From Paralvinella palmiformis (taxonomy: Eukaryota; Annelida; Polychaeta; Terebellida; Alvinellidae): a stretch of DNA of 64,000 nucleotides. The notes below the pieces were generated by a model that had not been told where the DNA came from, ran no database searches, and worked only from the letters and a program-made list of their open reading frames with translations. The position numbers and the translations under genes are program-made. Every line of letters begins with the position of its first letter. The first letter of the stretch is position 1. Below, in pieces: positions 34,356-48,040 of the stretch. Location: the NCBI GenBank assembly GCA_025642065.1, contig JAODUP010000926.1:62001-126000 (forward strand), in the 5' to 3' direction.

Positions 34356-34699
34356 TAGCCCGCATACATGTCGACATTACTGTAAATGGTCTGCTTCGAA
34401 ACATTTAAACCTTTACTTATTTAATCATCGCTTGATATCAAACTGACTCATAATACAAAGTGTCATCATTTAGCTCACATATAGACAAAGCCCAGCCAAT
34501 TATTACAGACCTTTAAGATGACTCACTAAACAATAAGATGAGTAATGTCCAATATTTTCCAAAAACACACAACTAGTAGCTTTACGTGTTTTGTATATTA
34601 CAGTAAGATTGTGAAACCAGGAATTTAATGAAATACCTAAAACCTTTCATGGAACTTGTGGAATCACATGTGTTAACAGTGGTTTTATTAGAAGCCTGC

Positions 34700-35065
34700 A
34701 CCCTTGTCATTTGACTGGCCTACTCTGAAATAGAGACCCGGCTACTTCCTGTAGTGGCCTGTAAAAACACTGCAGCGTTATTGCTGCGGCATCGCTGGAG
34801 GGAGGTATGGATGCGGGGAGGAGGGGTAGTGAAGAGCTGGTAATGGTAGTCACACTAACACAGTAATGGCCCTTCTGCATTGGAGGAGAGGAGGTTGGTG
34901 GCTCTCCCCTGAAAAAGTTGGGGAAAATGGAGTATTTCTGGCACTTTTTTTGCCAAAACCAAAGTAAGCTGACCGATTTTCTGCTATTGAAAACACTGCT
35001 CAGAGCCTACCAATATCTGACCCTGGTATTTTTTTTCTGGGCTTCCCTACTTTACATAATTTCTT
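34700..35065. repeat. Dispersed ACCAGGGTCAGA repeat, copy 2 (inverted)
   Basis: Reverse complement reads AAATACCAGGGTCAGATATT near one end and GAAGTAGCCGGGTCTCTATT near the other, as in copy 1, with about 250 extra internal bases. Copy 1 may therefore be an internally deleted version. Confidence 0.5.
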
Positions 35066-35794
35066 AACAAAACCACAGGTTAAAGTAAGCTGATGAAACC
35101 AATTATTTCACGAATTGCCTGAATATTTTAGATATTTCGCACCAATTAAAAAAAACAGGTTTCACAATCTTGCTGCAACATATCCACACATCACTGTCAC
35201 CACTAAGTCATCTCACTATATGTATATGATCAATTGATCCCAGGGTATAATTTGATTGTAGATTATTATTAACCATAAATCAACAGATCTTTAAAAGACC
35301 TTCAGTCATACTTCTTTTCATAGTAGTTCTAACCAGGTACCGGTATATAAATGACGATCGTTTTTTCTAATGATAACAGCCCAAACTTTTCACAATTATT
35401 CCAACAGGAAAATCATATCTGCAGCATAAACAGCCTCTAGTCACTTTTCAACATGTAAAATCATATGGTTTAAAATTGCAACCAATAAAGCATTTAAAAC
35501 ATGAAACAAATGCTTCGTGTAATTTGTATGCACGCACAGCTCAACAAAAAACACATCTATGCGTGTTTGAGTCAAAGCTGGGAATTTGGAGCATCTTAAC
35601 TGATGTAGTTTCCCATGGTTTCCATAGCAACGACTCAACCCAAATACAGGAAACTCCAAATCTGTTCATGTTTATTTATTAGTGCTCAATGTATCTTTAG
35701 TCCATATTCTCATTGGTGGAAAACTGACCAATTGTAAACCTCAAGTCACTTGAACAGAATGCAACAATCATATGAAAGACATTGAAAGAACTGT

Positions 35795-35965
35795 GGTTGG
35801 TTGATCTGTTTAGACTTGGTGCTGGTTTCACACCCGGAATCTCTGGCCGAAGGGCGACTCCTTAAGGAAACATTCCACAAATACAAGTTTTAGCCAGATT
35901 TTAACCCTCAACCTCGAGGTTTGCAGAACAATGCTCTAACCTCTCTGCTATCAGCGTGCCCATGA
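35795..35965 (-). mobile_element. tRNA-derived SINE, type B
   Basis: Antisense; body GGCCGAAGGGCGACTCCTTA and head (reverse complement GATAGCAGAGAGGTTAGAGC) with CTCGAGGTTTGCAGAAC. Confidence 0.7.
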
Positions 35966-36827
35966 AAGAACTAAGGGATGAGCATATTGTTTGTGGCCCA
36001 CTCTCTACGCAGAGATTCATATTTTAACAAAAAGTCCAACATAGGCCGCAATATAATAGAAGCATGCTTGTGTTTCTCCACTGATCAACCTTAAAATTAA
36101 AAACACGCCTGTATAGCATAAATATCAGGTTTTCCTTGTCTTCACTGAACTATAACAAAAGACTGCTTCAACGGTGTTTATACATCAAATATTGTTTTGT
36201 TAAGCAACAAAAATAGAAAACTAAATGTCAATCGAAGAATGGGCCATGACCAGATATTTCAAGTGTCACACAAATCAAATAACATGTTGACAAATCAAGT
36301 ATCTGTTTTAAGTATAATTCTGCACTATAACTGGTCTATTATTAATATTTTCATTACACAAAATGTATATAATGCAGCACCACATTTTTGCATTCTAAGG
36401 CACTGAATGAAAACTGAAAATAAATTCCTAAACTTTCTTTCTAAGTTAAAGCAGAAATCCAGTTCTTGTAAACCTGATGACCTAGTTTTAAAAACCTGTA
36501 TAACCTGCTTTCTTTACATATTGTAATGTCATTTTACTAACACATACAATAATTATATAGTGAGTGAGTGAGTGAGTGCCTTGCTCTTCTTAAGCTCAAC
36601 AGTGGTCACATCTGGGACAAGAGACATCTTCCTCAGAAAATGAGACGGCAACATGAAACACACACAACAATGGGATAAGAATGCTCACCTGGTAGTCAAC
36701 AGAACAGCGCACTACCAACCATGCTGTGTGAGGGATGTTTCATTAGGAATATGTTGCTCAAAACTGACCAAAACCAAATCTCTACAAGGATCATTTTATT
36801 ACAGTGTGGTCAGACAACAGACTTATC

Positions 36828-37137
36828 TATTTGATGCTCAGATCATTATGTTTGATGCTGAAATCATGACATCTGATGCTCAGATCATATCTATTTGATG
36901 CTCAAATCATTATATTCGATGTTTGGATGATTATTATTAATACTCAGATGATTATGTTTGATGCTCGGATCATTATGTTTGATGCTCGGATCATTATGTT
37001 TGATGCTCGGATCATTATGTTTGATGGTCAGATCATTATGTTTGATGCTCGGATCATTATATTTGATGGTCAGATCATTATGTTTGATGCTCAGATCATT
37101 ATATTTCATGCTCAGATCATTATATTTGAAACTGATA
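36828..37137. repeat. 21-bp minisatellite, about 14-15 units
   Basis: Units of the form ATCATTATGTTTGATGCTCG (plus G) repeated with 0-5 changes, degenerating toward the left. Because 21 is divisible by three, several frames on both strands stay open; those open frames are by-products. Confidence 0.9.
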
Positions 37138-37904
37138 ATCACAGATAGTAACTAATTATATATTTATCACATACAAGTTACTGAATTAAGCCCATTAATG
37201 AAAAAAGGATCCCCCCCCACCGTAATACCATTTCTAGAATACGATGTCAAAGACCAGTTCACTTAATTTGATGTTATTTCAATGACTCACTGAGTATTAT
37301 GGCAACCGAAATTGCAATTTCACAAACAAATAATTCACAATCAGCCTCAATTTATGTGTGAAAAACCTCAATGAAGCCAGAATTGAGAAAAGCCAAACCA
37401 AAGGGTTAAATGTCATATCACATGAGATTGTCTTATCTCAGCCGTTGTACTCAACAAAACACACAAACCAACCATTTCACCTTTGACCAAAGCACATTGT
37501 TAGCGCTTAAATGCAATTGTTCTCTGTCAAAAACAAAACATTACCTCAATCTACAGTTCAATCCACACTTGGCTCAGTTAGTTAAGTAACAAATCCGAAA
37601 ATTATGGCTTTCCAGTTCAATTCAGAGTAAATTTTGTGTGCCTGTATAACTGCTGACTTTACCATAAATGCATATGTGATTGATAACACTGTTCACTGCA
37701 CATTATGAAAACAAAATGAGTAAACTGCAAGGACCCCTAAATGTCCCCCCCCCCACTCCTATTTTTGCACTCTTTGATCCACAATATTCCCACTAATTCA
37801 CTCCAGAAGAAAACAACTTAACTAACTTATGGCCATGTGACCACTGATCATGTGGGACCTATTTGTACCTATGATGATAAGATCACTACAAACTCTGTAT
37901 GGTA

Positions 37905-38130
37905 CTCTTTGGCCTCATGGGTAGAGCGCGAGACTATTTACCTATGGGTATGGTCAGTCTATGCGGGAGGTCGCAGGTTCGCGCTTCGGCCGTGACACTA
38001 TAGTAGGAGTTTTTCATTCAGCCAGGAAGCTGTAAATTACAGACCATATGTGTCTCCCTCATTTGAGGTTGCCAGCCATATTAAAAACTGCCATTTTGGC
38101 CATTATTATTATATTATTATTATTACCAGC
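37905..38130 (+). mobile_element. tRNA-derived SINE, type D
   Basis: TTTGGCCTCATGGGTAGAGC (box A) and GTCGCAGGTTCGCGCTTCGG (box B), a short body and an (ATT)n tail from about 38,103. No second copy in the window. Confidence 0.7.
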
Positions 38131-38469
38131 CCATTTAGACACCATCACAAAAACCTGTTCCGATGTCATTTGTTCATCAAGTTAGTGTCTGTGGAAATAA
38201 ACAAACTTCTCTTATTTCTTGCAATGCCAGCGAATATTACGTCACCTCAAATTTAACCAACCAAAATAATGAGTCATGTTATGTGGTATTTTGTTATGCA
38301 CCAACTTGACACAGAATGGACTCCTGATGATTTTCTATGGGAATCTTTCACATCTACTGTGGCTACATAGATGTCATAAGACATAATAGGATAAAGCCAG
38401 TGGTAACATCCAATGTACAGGACAGCCATTGATGTAAATATCTCCCATTATTTTTCAATTAAGTCAACA

Positions 38470-38640
38470 ATACAAGGCGTTCCAATGGTGCAGTGGTTGA
38501 AGCACTGCGCTACAAACCTCCAGGTTGTGAATTCAAATCTAGCTCATGTCTGTGAGATTTGATTCCCTATGAAGACACCACTCGACCACAGAGACTCATC
38601 AATAAGACAGACAGTCTAACAGACTTGGCCAGTTCGATGT
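38470..38640 (+). mobile_element. tRNA-derived SINE, type B (plus orientation)
   Basis: CCAATGGTGCAGTGGTTGAA, then CCTCCAGGTTGTGAATTCAA (box B), then CTCATGTCTGTGAG. Clear head, degraded body. Confidence 0.75.
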
Positions 38641-39089
38641 TTATAATCGATAGAACTGACACACATTGCTGCCTATTAATACCAAAACATGGCTGAAACA
38701 TAATAACATGTGGGGTTAATGGGATAATTCTCTATATGCCTGTCATAACTATTGAATTTATCACATCAGTCTGGCAAATGTTTGTGCCATTGTAATCTGG
38801 CAACCTATTGGTGTTTTTTACCTGAAATAAAGTCTCTATCTATCTATCTTACTATTTATCTAATAGAGTCTAGCACTATTACTTCATTTTATACACCGGC
38901 ATGATACTAAAGATTTTAAAGACTCTCTGGTCTTGACCTATATAATAGATCATCAGGTATGACCCACTTAGAGAGTTTACCAGGTTTAGTTGCCAAATAT
39001 TACCATCAACAGATCCCGTATGCTAAGCTTCCTGAAGAGAAGCCATAATTTTGGAGCAATATAACAAAATACAAACGGTAAACGCCTAA

Positions 39090-40200
39090 GGGTTATTCTA
39101 GCTATTACTATACAGGGGGTCAGGGGTGGCAATTTTATTATTAATACATGGGTGATGGGGTCTGAGCAATATAAAACTTATGGATGGTGGATAGACTAGA
39201 AAAATATTAATTATCGTTGGTCAGTTTTGTGCAAATCTATGTATGGTGGATGTCAGGAAATTGAACACTGTATATTTATGTAGAATCACGAAGAAATGGG
39301 GATATTGTAACAGTTTAACACCAAAATGTTTTTAATTTTGTCAAATTCATCGTGAACTGTACTGTTATCTGACGTGTGTGCAATAAATGATTGTGGTATG
39401 TTATGGCCAGGGAGTGGATTGACGAAATAATTTTGGGATAATTTTAGACTTCTCATTGTAAACACACCTTTAATTAATACATTGATGGAATGAATGTAGA
39501 CCTTTATATAACTTCATAAGAATTTAAGATTAACTGGATCTACGTGATGAATTATTATAATGTGAACACAATATTATTGTTTTGTTGTCCACAGTGTAAA
39601 AAGCCTGGTGTAAAAACATCTATAGTGTCCGCAAGATTAATTTTATTCCCCAGCTATGTCTGAATCTAATGGCATAAAGACCAGTGTTTTGCCTATTCAA
39701 ACCATTTAAGTTTAACCTGAGTTTTGAGGCCACATAGTCCACTTGGATGCTACGTACTATCATAATTTATCCGGGGGGACACTATAATGCCCAATCCCGA
39801 AATAGGCAATTCCTCCAGGGGACAATAATTATATCCTTATACCTCACTAACTAAATCACAATCTAGGATGAATATTATCACTAATGCATACTTCTAGAAA
39901 GCTAACAGATCATGTACATAAAAGATATTTATTAGCAAACCTGCATAAAGGATATTAATCTGGAAAAAAAATATTATAACTAACTTTTTACATGCCATAC
40001 AAAATGAGACGATAAAACAGGAGCATTTCATATACAGATGCCATATTTAATGGGGAATATTAGTGCAAGCTAAATTTTAAATTATGGGTGTAATAAAAAA
40101 CTTGGGTGGTGGGTCTAGGGAAGAAAATTATTGTGGGTGATGGGGGGGGGGTCAAAAAGGTGCTCACATCACCCCCATACAATTATTTCTGGAATAGCCC
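39090..40200. mobile_element. Possible TIR element of about 1.1 kb
   Basis: The left end GGGTTATTCTAGCTATTACT resembles the inverse of the right end (GGGCTATTCCAGAAATAATT), and both continue into a G-rich stretch (CAGGGGGTCAGGGG and GTATGGGGGTGATG). Subterminal GGGTGATGGGG words occur on both sides. No transposase frame. Confidence 0.5.
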
Positions 40201-41852
40201 AAATTCAGTATTCAAGACACACCTAAGCCATGTTCTTGTTAAGCATTTAAATAGCAATATATACAGATGTATTAATTCATGGGGCGAGGTCATTAAATTC
40301 ACTGATATTGATAATGTTTCAAATATTTAAGCTCAGCCGCAAAACTGAACAGTATATTTATTACATTAAAATCAGTGTCAATTACTGTTTAAGCATCAGA
40401 AAAAGAATACTGTTATGTGGGTTTAGATATTAAAGGGATAGTCCAGCTTCATTTAAAATTTTCAAGACTAATACAGCTATACTCACAAATATCATAATGT
40501 CAAAATGTGTAAGCAATCACCCACATATTAAATAATTCAGTTCAAAGTGCTGACCAGAAGTCTGTAGAGCCCGTACAAAAGCATGTAAACAGGTGTGAGC
40601 AAAGAATTATTCCAAAACTAAACAGCATTATCTTGTTAAAATTACGTCATGAATGATATAAAACCATATCAATTTGAGCCAGAAGGAACCTTACAAAAGG
40701 AAGAAGATTCAAAATGGCTCAGATATTAATGCTCAAGAGAAACTATAATACGCATCAGTCTAGAAAGTGCCGATATGACATCAGAACGTTTCAGTTTTCT
40801 CCTTCCCGCCTTCAAATCTGGCTTCCGGTGCAGCTGTAATGGCAGTCCTCCAGTAATTTGGATTATTTCCCTATATCTATGATATCAGGTATATTTTGTA
40901 ATTATATATTGTAACAATAGACTCCATGATGTGTTGTGGTCAATGAGTAGCCAGGAGTAATTTTTGGGTAGAATCTAGGGAACACTCTCCAGCCAACTCA
41001 ACCAATCTGGAAAACTTGAAAAAACTAGTTAAAAAATAGGGATAAGTAGGGAAAATAGGGAGGAGGTGAAAAAGTAGGGATCAGTGGCAGGCCTGCCAGC
41101 AGCATAAATTAGGCATATGTACAATAAATCTGGTGAATGGAGATGGATTAGGCAACTAGTTTATTCAGATGGAGATCTGAAACTTTTTACATCCGCCAAT
41201 TTTAGATGAAGAAAAAAAAAAGAAAAATCGTGCGCCAGCCAAATAATTTCCAGGACATTTACAGGCATTCTAATGAAAACACAGCTATGAAACATCCAGC
41301 AAATTAAACTTTAAAACATTATCCACATTTCCATATGGTTGTATTTGCTTTTTACAGATTTGTTCAAGCTAATTCAGATGTATTTTGGTAACATGCAACT
41401 TTATCAACTCACCAGTAATTCAATCATCAGCTGAGCATCAAAATTCGAAAACGAGACTAAAATATGGAAAAGTCCTAATGTCATCCACCAGTCGAACCAA
41501 TAGGAATATCCACATACGCATCATGAATATTCATTAAAGATGGTGCGATACTCGCAGTGCACGCTACGTAAACCAAGCTCCAGATGGCAAAAGCTGTTTG
41601 TGTGCAAATACCTACAATAATGTGCTGAAAAAAAGACAGTCCAATTGTGACATCATGATTGCTGATTAAATTCACAAAATGACACCAATGCATAATCTCC
41701 TGCAGCTGCTGAGGCGTGACGAAATAGAAAATTATTTTACTGGGACCATTGACGGGAAGACTCAAAACAATGAGTAAACTATTGTTTTAACACAAGCAAG
41801 TTATTTCTACAATATCAAAATTAATATGTTCTGTAGCAGTTGGCTATGCCTG
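40201..41852. other. Intergenic sequence with one unexplained open frame
   Basis: Mostly featureless. A 94-codon minus-strand frame at 41,765-41,481 contains a good splice-acceptor-like TGTCTTTTTTTCAG followed by HIIVGICTQTAFAIWSLVYV, a hydrophobic segment. No homology recognised and no supporting exon; not called as a gene. Confidence 0.35.
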
Positions 41853-42010
41853 GGGTTGGTAGATGGCGATGATGATTGATGTTTTATGGCCACTTCTGGA
41901 CACATGGCGGGCTAAATGGGCTGAGCGACCTCCTATGGTAATGAAGCGAAGTCAAAGATGAATCGACCTTCACATATGCCCATGCCGAGATTCGAACATG
42001 GGTTGGTAGA
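41853..42010 (-). mobile_element. tRNA-derived SINE, type A, 5'-truncated, with target duplication
   Basis: Antisense body from the (GAT)n-type tail to box B (GAGATTCGAACATG), where it stops. It is flanked by identical 11-base repeats GGGTTGGTAGA (41,853-41,863 and 42,000-42,010), showing insertion in truncated form. Confidence 0.85.
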
Positions 42011-44261
42011 ACTAGATGTATGCACAAGGAAAATGCCAGACTTATCCACACCCGCGACAGCTTGAGCTGGTACAAAGTTGGCCAGGACCAATAGCAGTGA
42101 TAGGGAAGGTGGTCATTTTTTCAAAATGTGGCTATTGGATAGGTCTTGTCATAACTAAGAAGAAAATATATAGTTTAATGGGGCTATCTTTTATAATTAT
42201 TGAGTAATCGGCTAAAATATGCCCCAAATATCGCCACTTATTTGACAGGTCACAAAAGTCTAATTCCAGAAATGTACCATTGCCAGAGGGGAAGGTTTAT
42301 GAACATCATAAATCACCAAATAATTATATCACTGACCTGTTTTCATCATTTGTGTAATGTAATATTTATGTATAACACATAAAAAGAAATAAATATGTAT
42401 CAAGTTATAATATGTTTCAGAAATAAGGCTGCAAAATTGGCCCAAACACCAATCAGCAAGTTTATTTCAGGGCAGTCCAAAGTGAGAAATGGTGAAATTT
42501 TCAAATTAGTCGTAGAACATCCATTTTTGTTTCATTAGATAAGTCTTGAGGATGCTAATAAGAAAATATATAATTTAACATGGTTTTCTTACATTATTTA
42601 GAAAATATACACCTCAATAAGGTAGAAAATGGCCACTGTAAGGTCCGATGCATATATTTTTAATCCACATGCATAAAATAATTAAAATTGACATACAATG
42701 AAAAAGAAGTTGTGCTGTTATATATTTTATAAAGAAATTAACTCCAATAGAATAAGTTGTATGATTAGAATGTAGTTATATATACATATTATATGCATTT
42801 AAATAATATTACGGTGACAAATGTGATGATTATTTTTCAAGCGAGACAGACAAATTCAATGGAAAAGACGACGTTGCATTGATGCAATTTTAATGTTGGA
42901 CATAATCCATGGTCTCATTAAATCATGCATCAATTGCTTTATGTACATCTAACAAATTAAAATGCAAATAATCACGAACACAATGCAACTTTATCCCCAA
43001 AAATTGCCTTTCAGTGTTTTACCTTAGGCCGGCAAACTTGAACCAAGCAACTTAAATATTCACAATGTGCAAGAAATATAGTCAAATATAATATATATGT
43101 ATATTATTATGCATATATCATACATAAAATAGGAGGGATGGACTAAATTATGCATAGATTTGATCAGATTGTATAACAACCTAAACATGTTGAGCTAATG
43201 CTGTGAGAATTTACAAGATTTTACGCTCGGGGACCTCTGGGTTTTTCCCACTGCGCAGCATGGATAGTTTATACCATTAAATAGAAAACATTCTCAGCTT
43301 TATCCCAGTGGTGGTGTCCCTTGTCTAGCTCAATTATTAATAGATGTATTATTGCGGTTTAGATTTAAAAGTGATCGCAAACTAGGTTAGTTTTGTATTT
43401 TCATTGGGAAACCAGCATATTTAGAAAGAGTGGAATATTGGCAACAACATGGCTAGCTTCGTTTGTTAATAGGTGTTGCCAAGGCTGTGTGCAAAGAGGG
43501 TAAACGAGGTCTATCGCGGACCATTTTGTCAAAAATCGTTTCTGGCCCGTTTTTGACGTAACGTCATTTAACAATTATATCCCTGATTTAAAAACAAATT
43601 AAATTAGGGGATAGAGCTATATGCATTCTGTTTAATATATAGTTATTACGTGAAATATTAAGGCAACCACAGGAAAAACTAAAACGACTTTCATTTCATG
43701 CGTCATTTTCCTTATGCCCATTTAAAAGCACTGTCAAATAATATTCACGACGTAACGACACCCCTACTAGAGAGCAGACCAAACCCTCTCAGCCTGCTGA
43801 GCCTCATACTTGATAGTCAATGATACTGAAGGAAAAAACTTACGTTCAGGCTATAATTCAGGAATAGTGTGATATTAGAGTGAAGCCCTGGGAGAGTTTT
43901 GACGTTGGCCGTTGATAATTTTAATAGACTGTAGACTACAGTGTTACTAGTGTAGTGTATCATGCAGTGTATGGCTGTATCAGTGTAGATCTATGATTTC
44001 TGTATCCGGTTTCGTGGTTGGGCTAAACAACAAAAAGAAACCTTTCTTTATACTTACACCGACAATGCGATTATTACACGCCATCATACACGCGCCAGTG
44101 TTGTGCATCGAGAACAACGGCCATGTCAGCTTTATTATAACAGACCATTTACGGGTTATTTTAGAACCATCTCGATATTAAAACAATCAAACCACGCACA
44201 GCAACCTAAAGCATGTTTACTCAAATAGGCCGAATGTAGCATTTATCTGAGTATTTCGTTC
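42011..44261. other. Intergenic sequence, nothing recognised
   Basis: AT-rich unique-looking sequence; a slightly more CpG-containing patch at about 43,440-44,200 carries no recognisable exon. Confidence 0.5.
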
Positions 44262-44680
44262 TTATTTTATCATCTGAATTAAGAAAGCTTTTGGTGTTCG
44301 GGGAGAATCCCCAGGCTGTCGCTTAATCAGCACAGCCTCTATGTTGGAGTGGTTGAGAAACCTCCTCCCCCACCACTCACAGGGGAGCAGTACGGAAAGA
44401 TGGAGCCGAAATACCCTGAGGGTGGTCACTGCCAGAGTGTTTTACGTCCTCAGGGGGTTTTTAACGTCCCCCTTTATTTTAAATAATTCAGTGGAGACGG
44501 CAGCGCCATTTAACGTGGTCAGCCACCCACGATGTAGTGAGCCGAGAAATTAATCCCTGGAAAAGTTTCGACCTCTTACGGGGTTCGAACCTGCGACCGT
44601 TGGCACCAAGTGCCGGGTGCTTAACCGCTAGGCCACCGGAGCTCACTGACATTATTTTATCATCTGAATTAAGAGAGCTT
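44262..44680 (-). mobile_element. tRNA-derived SINE, type E, with 29-base target duplication
   Basis: An intact-looking 361-base element (44,291-44,651). The reverse complement starts GTCAGTGAGCTCCGGTGGCC, with box A-like GTGGCCTAGCGGTTAAGCAC and box B GGTTCGAACCCC. Flanking direct repeats at 44,262-44,290 and 44,652-44,680 match in 28 of 29 bases (key words TATTTTATCATCTGAATTAA). The near-identity implies a recent insertion. Confidence 0.9.
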
Positions 44681-44681
44681 A

Positions 44682-47600
44682 AATATAGAGGCGTTACTCT
44701 TGCCGCGCCATGTTGAATTTTGAACCAGTGGCGCCTCCAGCGACCGGAGGTATTTCTCAGATAAACAAAAGTTCTCTGGTTGTCCACATGGCACATGTAC
44801 ATGTGTGCGCATGGTTGAAATGAATTGCCAATACTAGTAATATATGGTACATGATCACATACTCTTTTATTAATTAACACTTTAATTGTGCACACATAAT
44901 ATCGAAGAAACGAAGCTCTGAAACTGTAAATAAATAATTAAGTGATTTCACAGCCCAGTCAATTAATTCCTAGCCTACAGTTTGCGATCATTTGACAGCT
45001 GATCAGAAAATAATTGAACGTGGTTTAGGTTATTTCACAGCTTTGAGTGTGGAAGGCATAATTTTCACAAGTTTTTTTATAATGAAAACAATTAGGTATA
45101 TATGAGGTAAATGCATGCAAACATACGTTCATCATGTCAGTTTATTTGGATATATACATATAATGATATATACAGCTATTATAACGCAACCATAACACAA
45201 TATAGTCATCATGTCCGTTTATCATATATTAAATTTTAAAAAATTAAGTTCATTTAAAGTCTACACTTCAATAATACAGTCCATGCAATATAGACCAGCC
45301 CAGCTGAGAAAAAAGAATATACATGGAATATTAACAATGTTTATATTTGCGTTAACATGTTAAAGATAGAGAAATTAGTACTTTCATACAATAAGCGGCA
45401 TCAAATCTCTTGTGCCACGGGTTCATCTATAGTTACAATCAGTCATTCGTTATCAAATGGACAGAATAACCCAAATTGCTTCCAGCTCTAAACAACCACT
45501 ACTACAAAAATATGACATTTAGTCCAGATCAGTTAACTGTTTAAAGTTAGACAGAATATACCCCGAGATGTAATAGACACATGCATTGACTACTGTAACA
45601 GATAACACCAGTATATATGTATCCAAGAGATTGGCCTGTTTACATGGTATCTCATCATCATAGAACTTCATGAACCGAAACAGAATAATACCTTGTAAAA
45701 TAATGACTTGAACCATGTGCATGCACCATGTGTAAACACATGTTTTACTTTTTTCAAGTTGGTTAAAGAATTTGATTTGATATGCATTTAAATTATGAAG
45801 AGAAGTATACCAATTAAAGCACATGAGCTGAACATTCAAGTACTAATTCAGGTGCTGGTAATCCTTTTTTATATTAAGATATGAAATGGGCTGACAAAAT
45901 TTCATGGGGTTGATGCCTTGTTTCTTATTTAATTAATTTTATAATACCAATTTTCACCATTAATATTTATAAATATTAAATACCATCACAGCTGGCCCTG
46001 TCTCCTGTATAGGTCTCCTATCCGTTAATACCTTCCTCTTTGATTTCAGTGGATGTGCGGTAGATTTGGCACATCAAAAATAGTTGGAATAGCATTCTAG
46101 ATAAGTGGTTTGGTTCATGAATTCCGTTTCAGTGAAATGCGAAATGCATATCATACATTCTACAATTAGTATTGAAGTAATTTAAATCTGTCCTCACCCA
46201 TATATCTAAACGACAACAATTAATAACCCATCTTTTACTTCTGTCAATAGAAAAAATAACAAAACGAATGTTTCTACCACTAGTTGAGGTATTTAATAAT
46301 TAATTTCATAACATTTAAATTATAAATAGAAGTCCATATATATCAATAAGTACCAATTGCTTACGTTTAAAAATAAATATGGATGCAGGTGATCATGTAA
46401 ATACTCAGCTACTTATAATTATTGTAATTAGGGAAAAATTATCTGATTATAGTAATGTAATTTTATAAGTCCAATTATATTATTAACAATAACAAAGTAA
46501 AATATACCTCCCGCCCATAACATCTTCAGTGGCTCCAGTACTTGTAACTGTAAGCTTATGTATATCTTACATACCCATTTTGTGATTAATAGGTTGATAT
46601 TGTTCAATAAAATTTAATCTGAAACAAATATAGACTTAGATAGATCCTGCTTGGGCCTACTGCTTGGGTCATGTCAAGTAGGGGCGTGTCTACTTCAAAT
46701 TGTTATGCTTATTTTTTAAATATCCTTTATTTTAAAAAAGCCAGATCATATCAAATTTTTACACTAGCTTTCATTTCCTTTCGTGGATGTCATAATTTGT
46801 GCATACTTTTTCTGTTACTGCAGCCGAAAGCGGCGCAGAATGAACCAGTGCCATTAGGCGCCATGTTAACGAAGGGAGCTGTCGGTGACAATCTACCTCC
46901 AGTCGCTAGGGCCCTGGTGCTCTATTAATTCAAAATGGCGTCCCATGTTAAAACGCGAAGTAACACGTCTTGTTATATATAGTCTTTGCTGAATTCCCGG
47001 GCTGAAGGCATGCGGACAGTCATTATTTATTACCAGCTTGGTCGGATCCAGAACTGGCGTGTGGTCGGAATGTTTCAGCTTAGAATTGCCGAAATTACTG
47101 TATAGTGTTAAGTTATTCGTGAATGAAGCAAGGTCGGGGATAATATTATCATTATCCGTTACAATTTTATTTTTTATCGTAGGTCTTTCTTGGTTGAACT
47201 TGTAATCAGTTATCAACCACTCCACGAGTTGAACATCCATATATTTTTCAAATATGCAATCTCTCCAACAGTGCTTTTTCATATATCACTACGTACAATT
47301 AACAAAAGTTAAATAATAAATTTTATTGATATGTCTGGTATCATTTTCAAAATATTTTATTCAAAATATTTTCATAATAACGTTTAGTAATGTTATAACA
47401 AATTTGTTTTAAAATAAACCCAGAATTGCATTTTCAAAAAGTTAAAAAATGTTTGGGATTCTTCATACCATATTAAATCAATTATAGTGTACAATATAAT
47501 TTATACCTTGAAGTGGCACATGTTTGAAAGTAGAGCCATAATTAAGATATACCCAGAAATCAATCAAATCTTATGTCGAGTTTCTCTCTACTCAAGAAAG

Positions 47601-47960
47601 ACGGGAAGACACGCGCATAATTAGATTAATTAAGTTACGAAGCCTATATTAGTATATAGCGCCGCTATAAAATGGGACTCTGTACCATTACATCGGTTAA
47701 CTGTAACTGAAGGAATAGTTATGTACACCTAAATCGTCTAATATTTTTATTAACAACAGCTTCTATTCACGCACCGAATATTATTTTAAAGCAAGGATAT
47801 GGGTCAAAGACATATTATTAAACATGTACATTTTGATAGACATAATTTCCTATTATACAATATTTATAAACACGGATATAATCTGGTCAGCTACGGAGAG
47901 AAACAACTAAATACTACAGTAAGTTGAGCTTCTGTCATGAATTGGTACGTGAAGTGAGAA
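44682..47960. other. Intergenic sequence with unexplained open frames
   Basis: Two minus-strand frames stand out: 45,839-45,519 (106 codons, two hydrophobic stretches) and 47,282-46,893 (129 codons, no TTG/ATG context or domain recognised). The 46,800-47,100 stretch is richer in CG dinucleotides than its surroundings. Without splice partners or homology I leave these uncalled. Confidence 0.35.
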
Positions 47961-47967
47961 GAACGCG

Positions 47968-48040
47968 CCTTCCATAGAGCAGTGCGTAGAGCACTGCCTT
48001 CGAAATGAGCTCGTCAATGTTCGAGTCCGGGGATTACCTA
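47968..48040 (+). mobile_element. tRNA-like sequence, probably SINE head
   Basis: AGAGCAGTGCGTAGAGCACT and AATGTTCGAGTCCGGGG have box A and box B character at suitable spacing. The ends do not pair as an acceptor stem, so a SINE head or tRNA relic is more likely than a working tRNA gene. Confidence 0.4.

Noticed and set aside
36200..36406. Short plus-strand frame with a good ATG
   Set aside because: No hydrophobic signal, domain or splice context; AT-rich sequence gives such frames by chance.
36876..37148. Repetitive frames IIMFDAR and similar on both strands; also considered as a CRISPR array
   Set aside because: A contiguous 21-base minisatellite without distinct spacers in an animal genome; frames stay open only because 21 is divisible by three.
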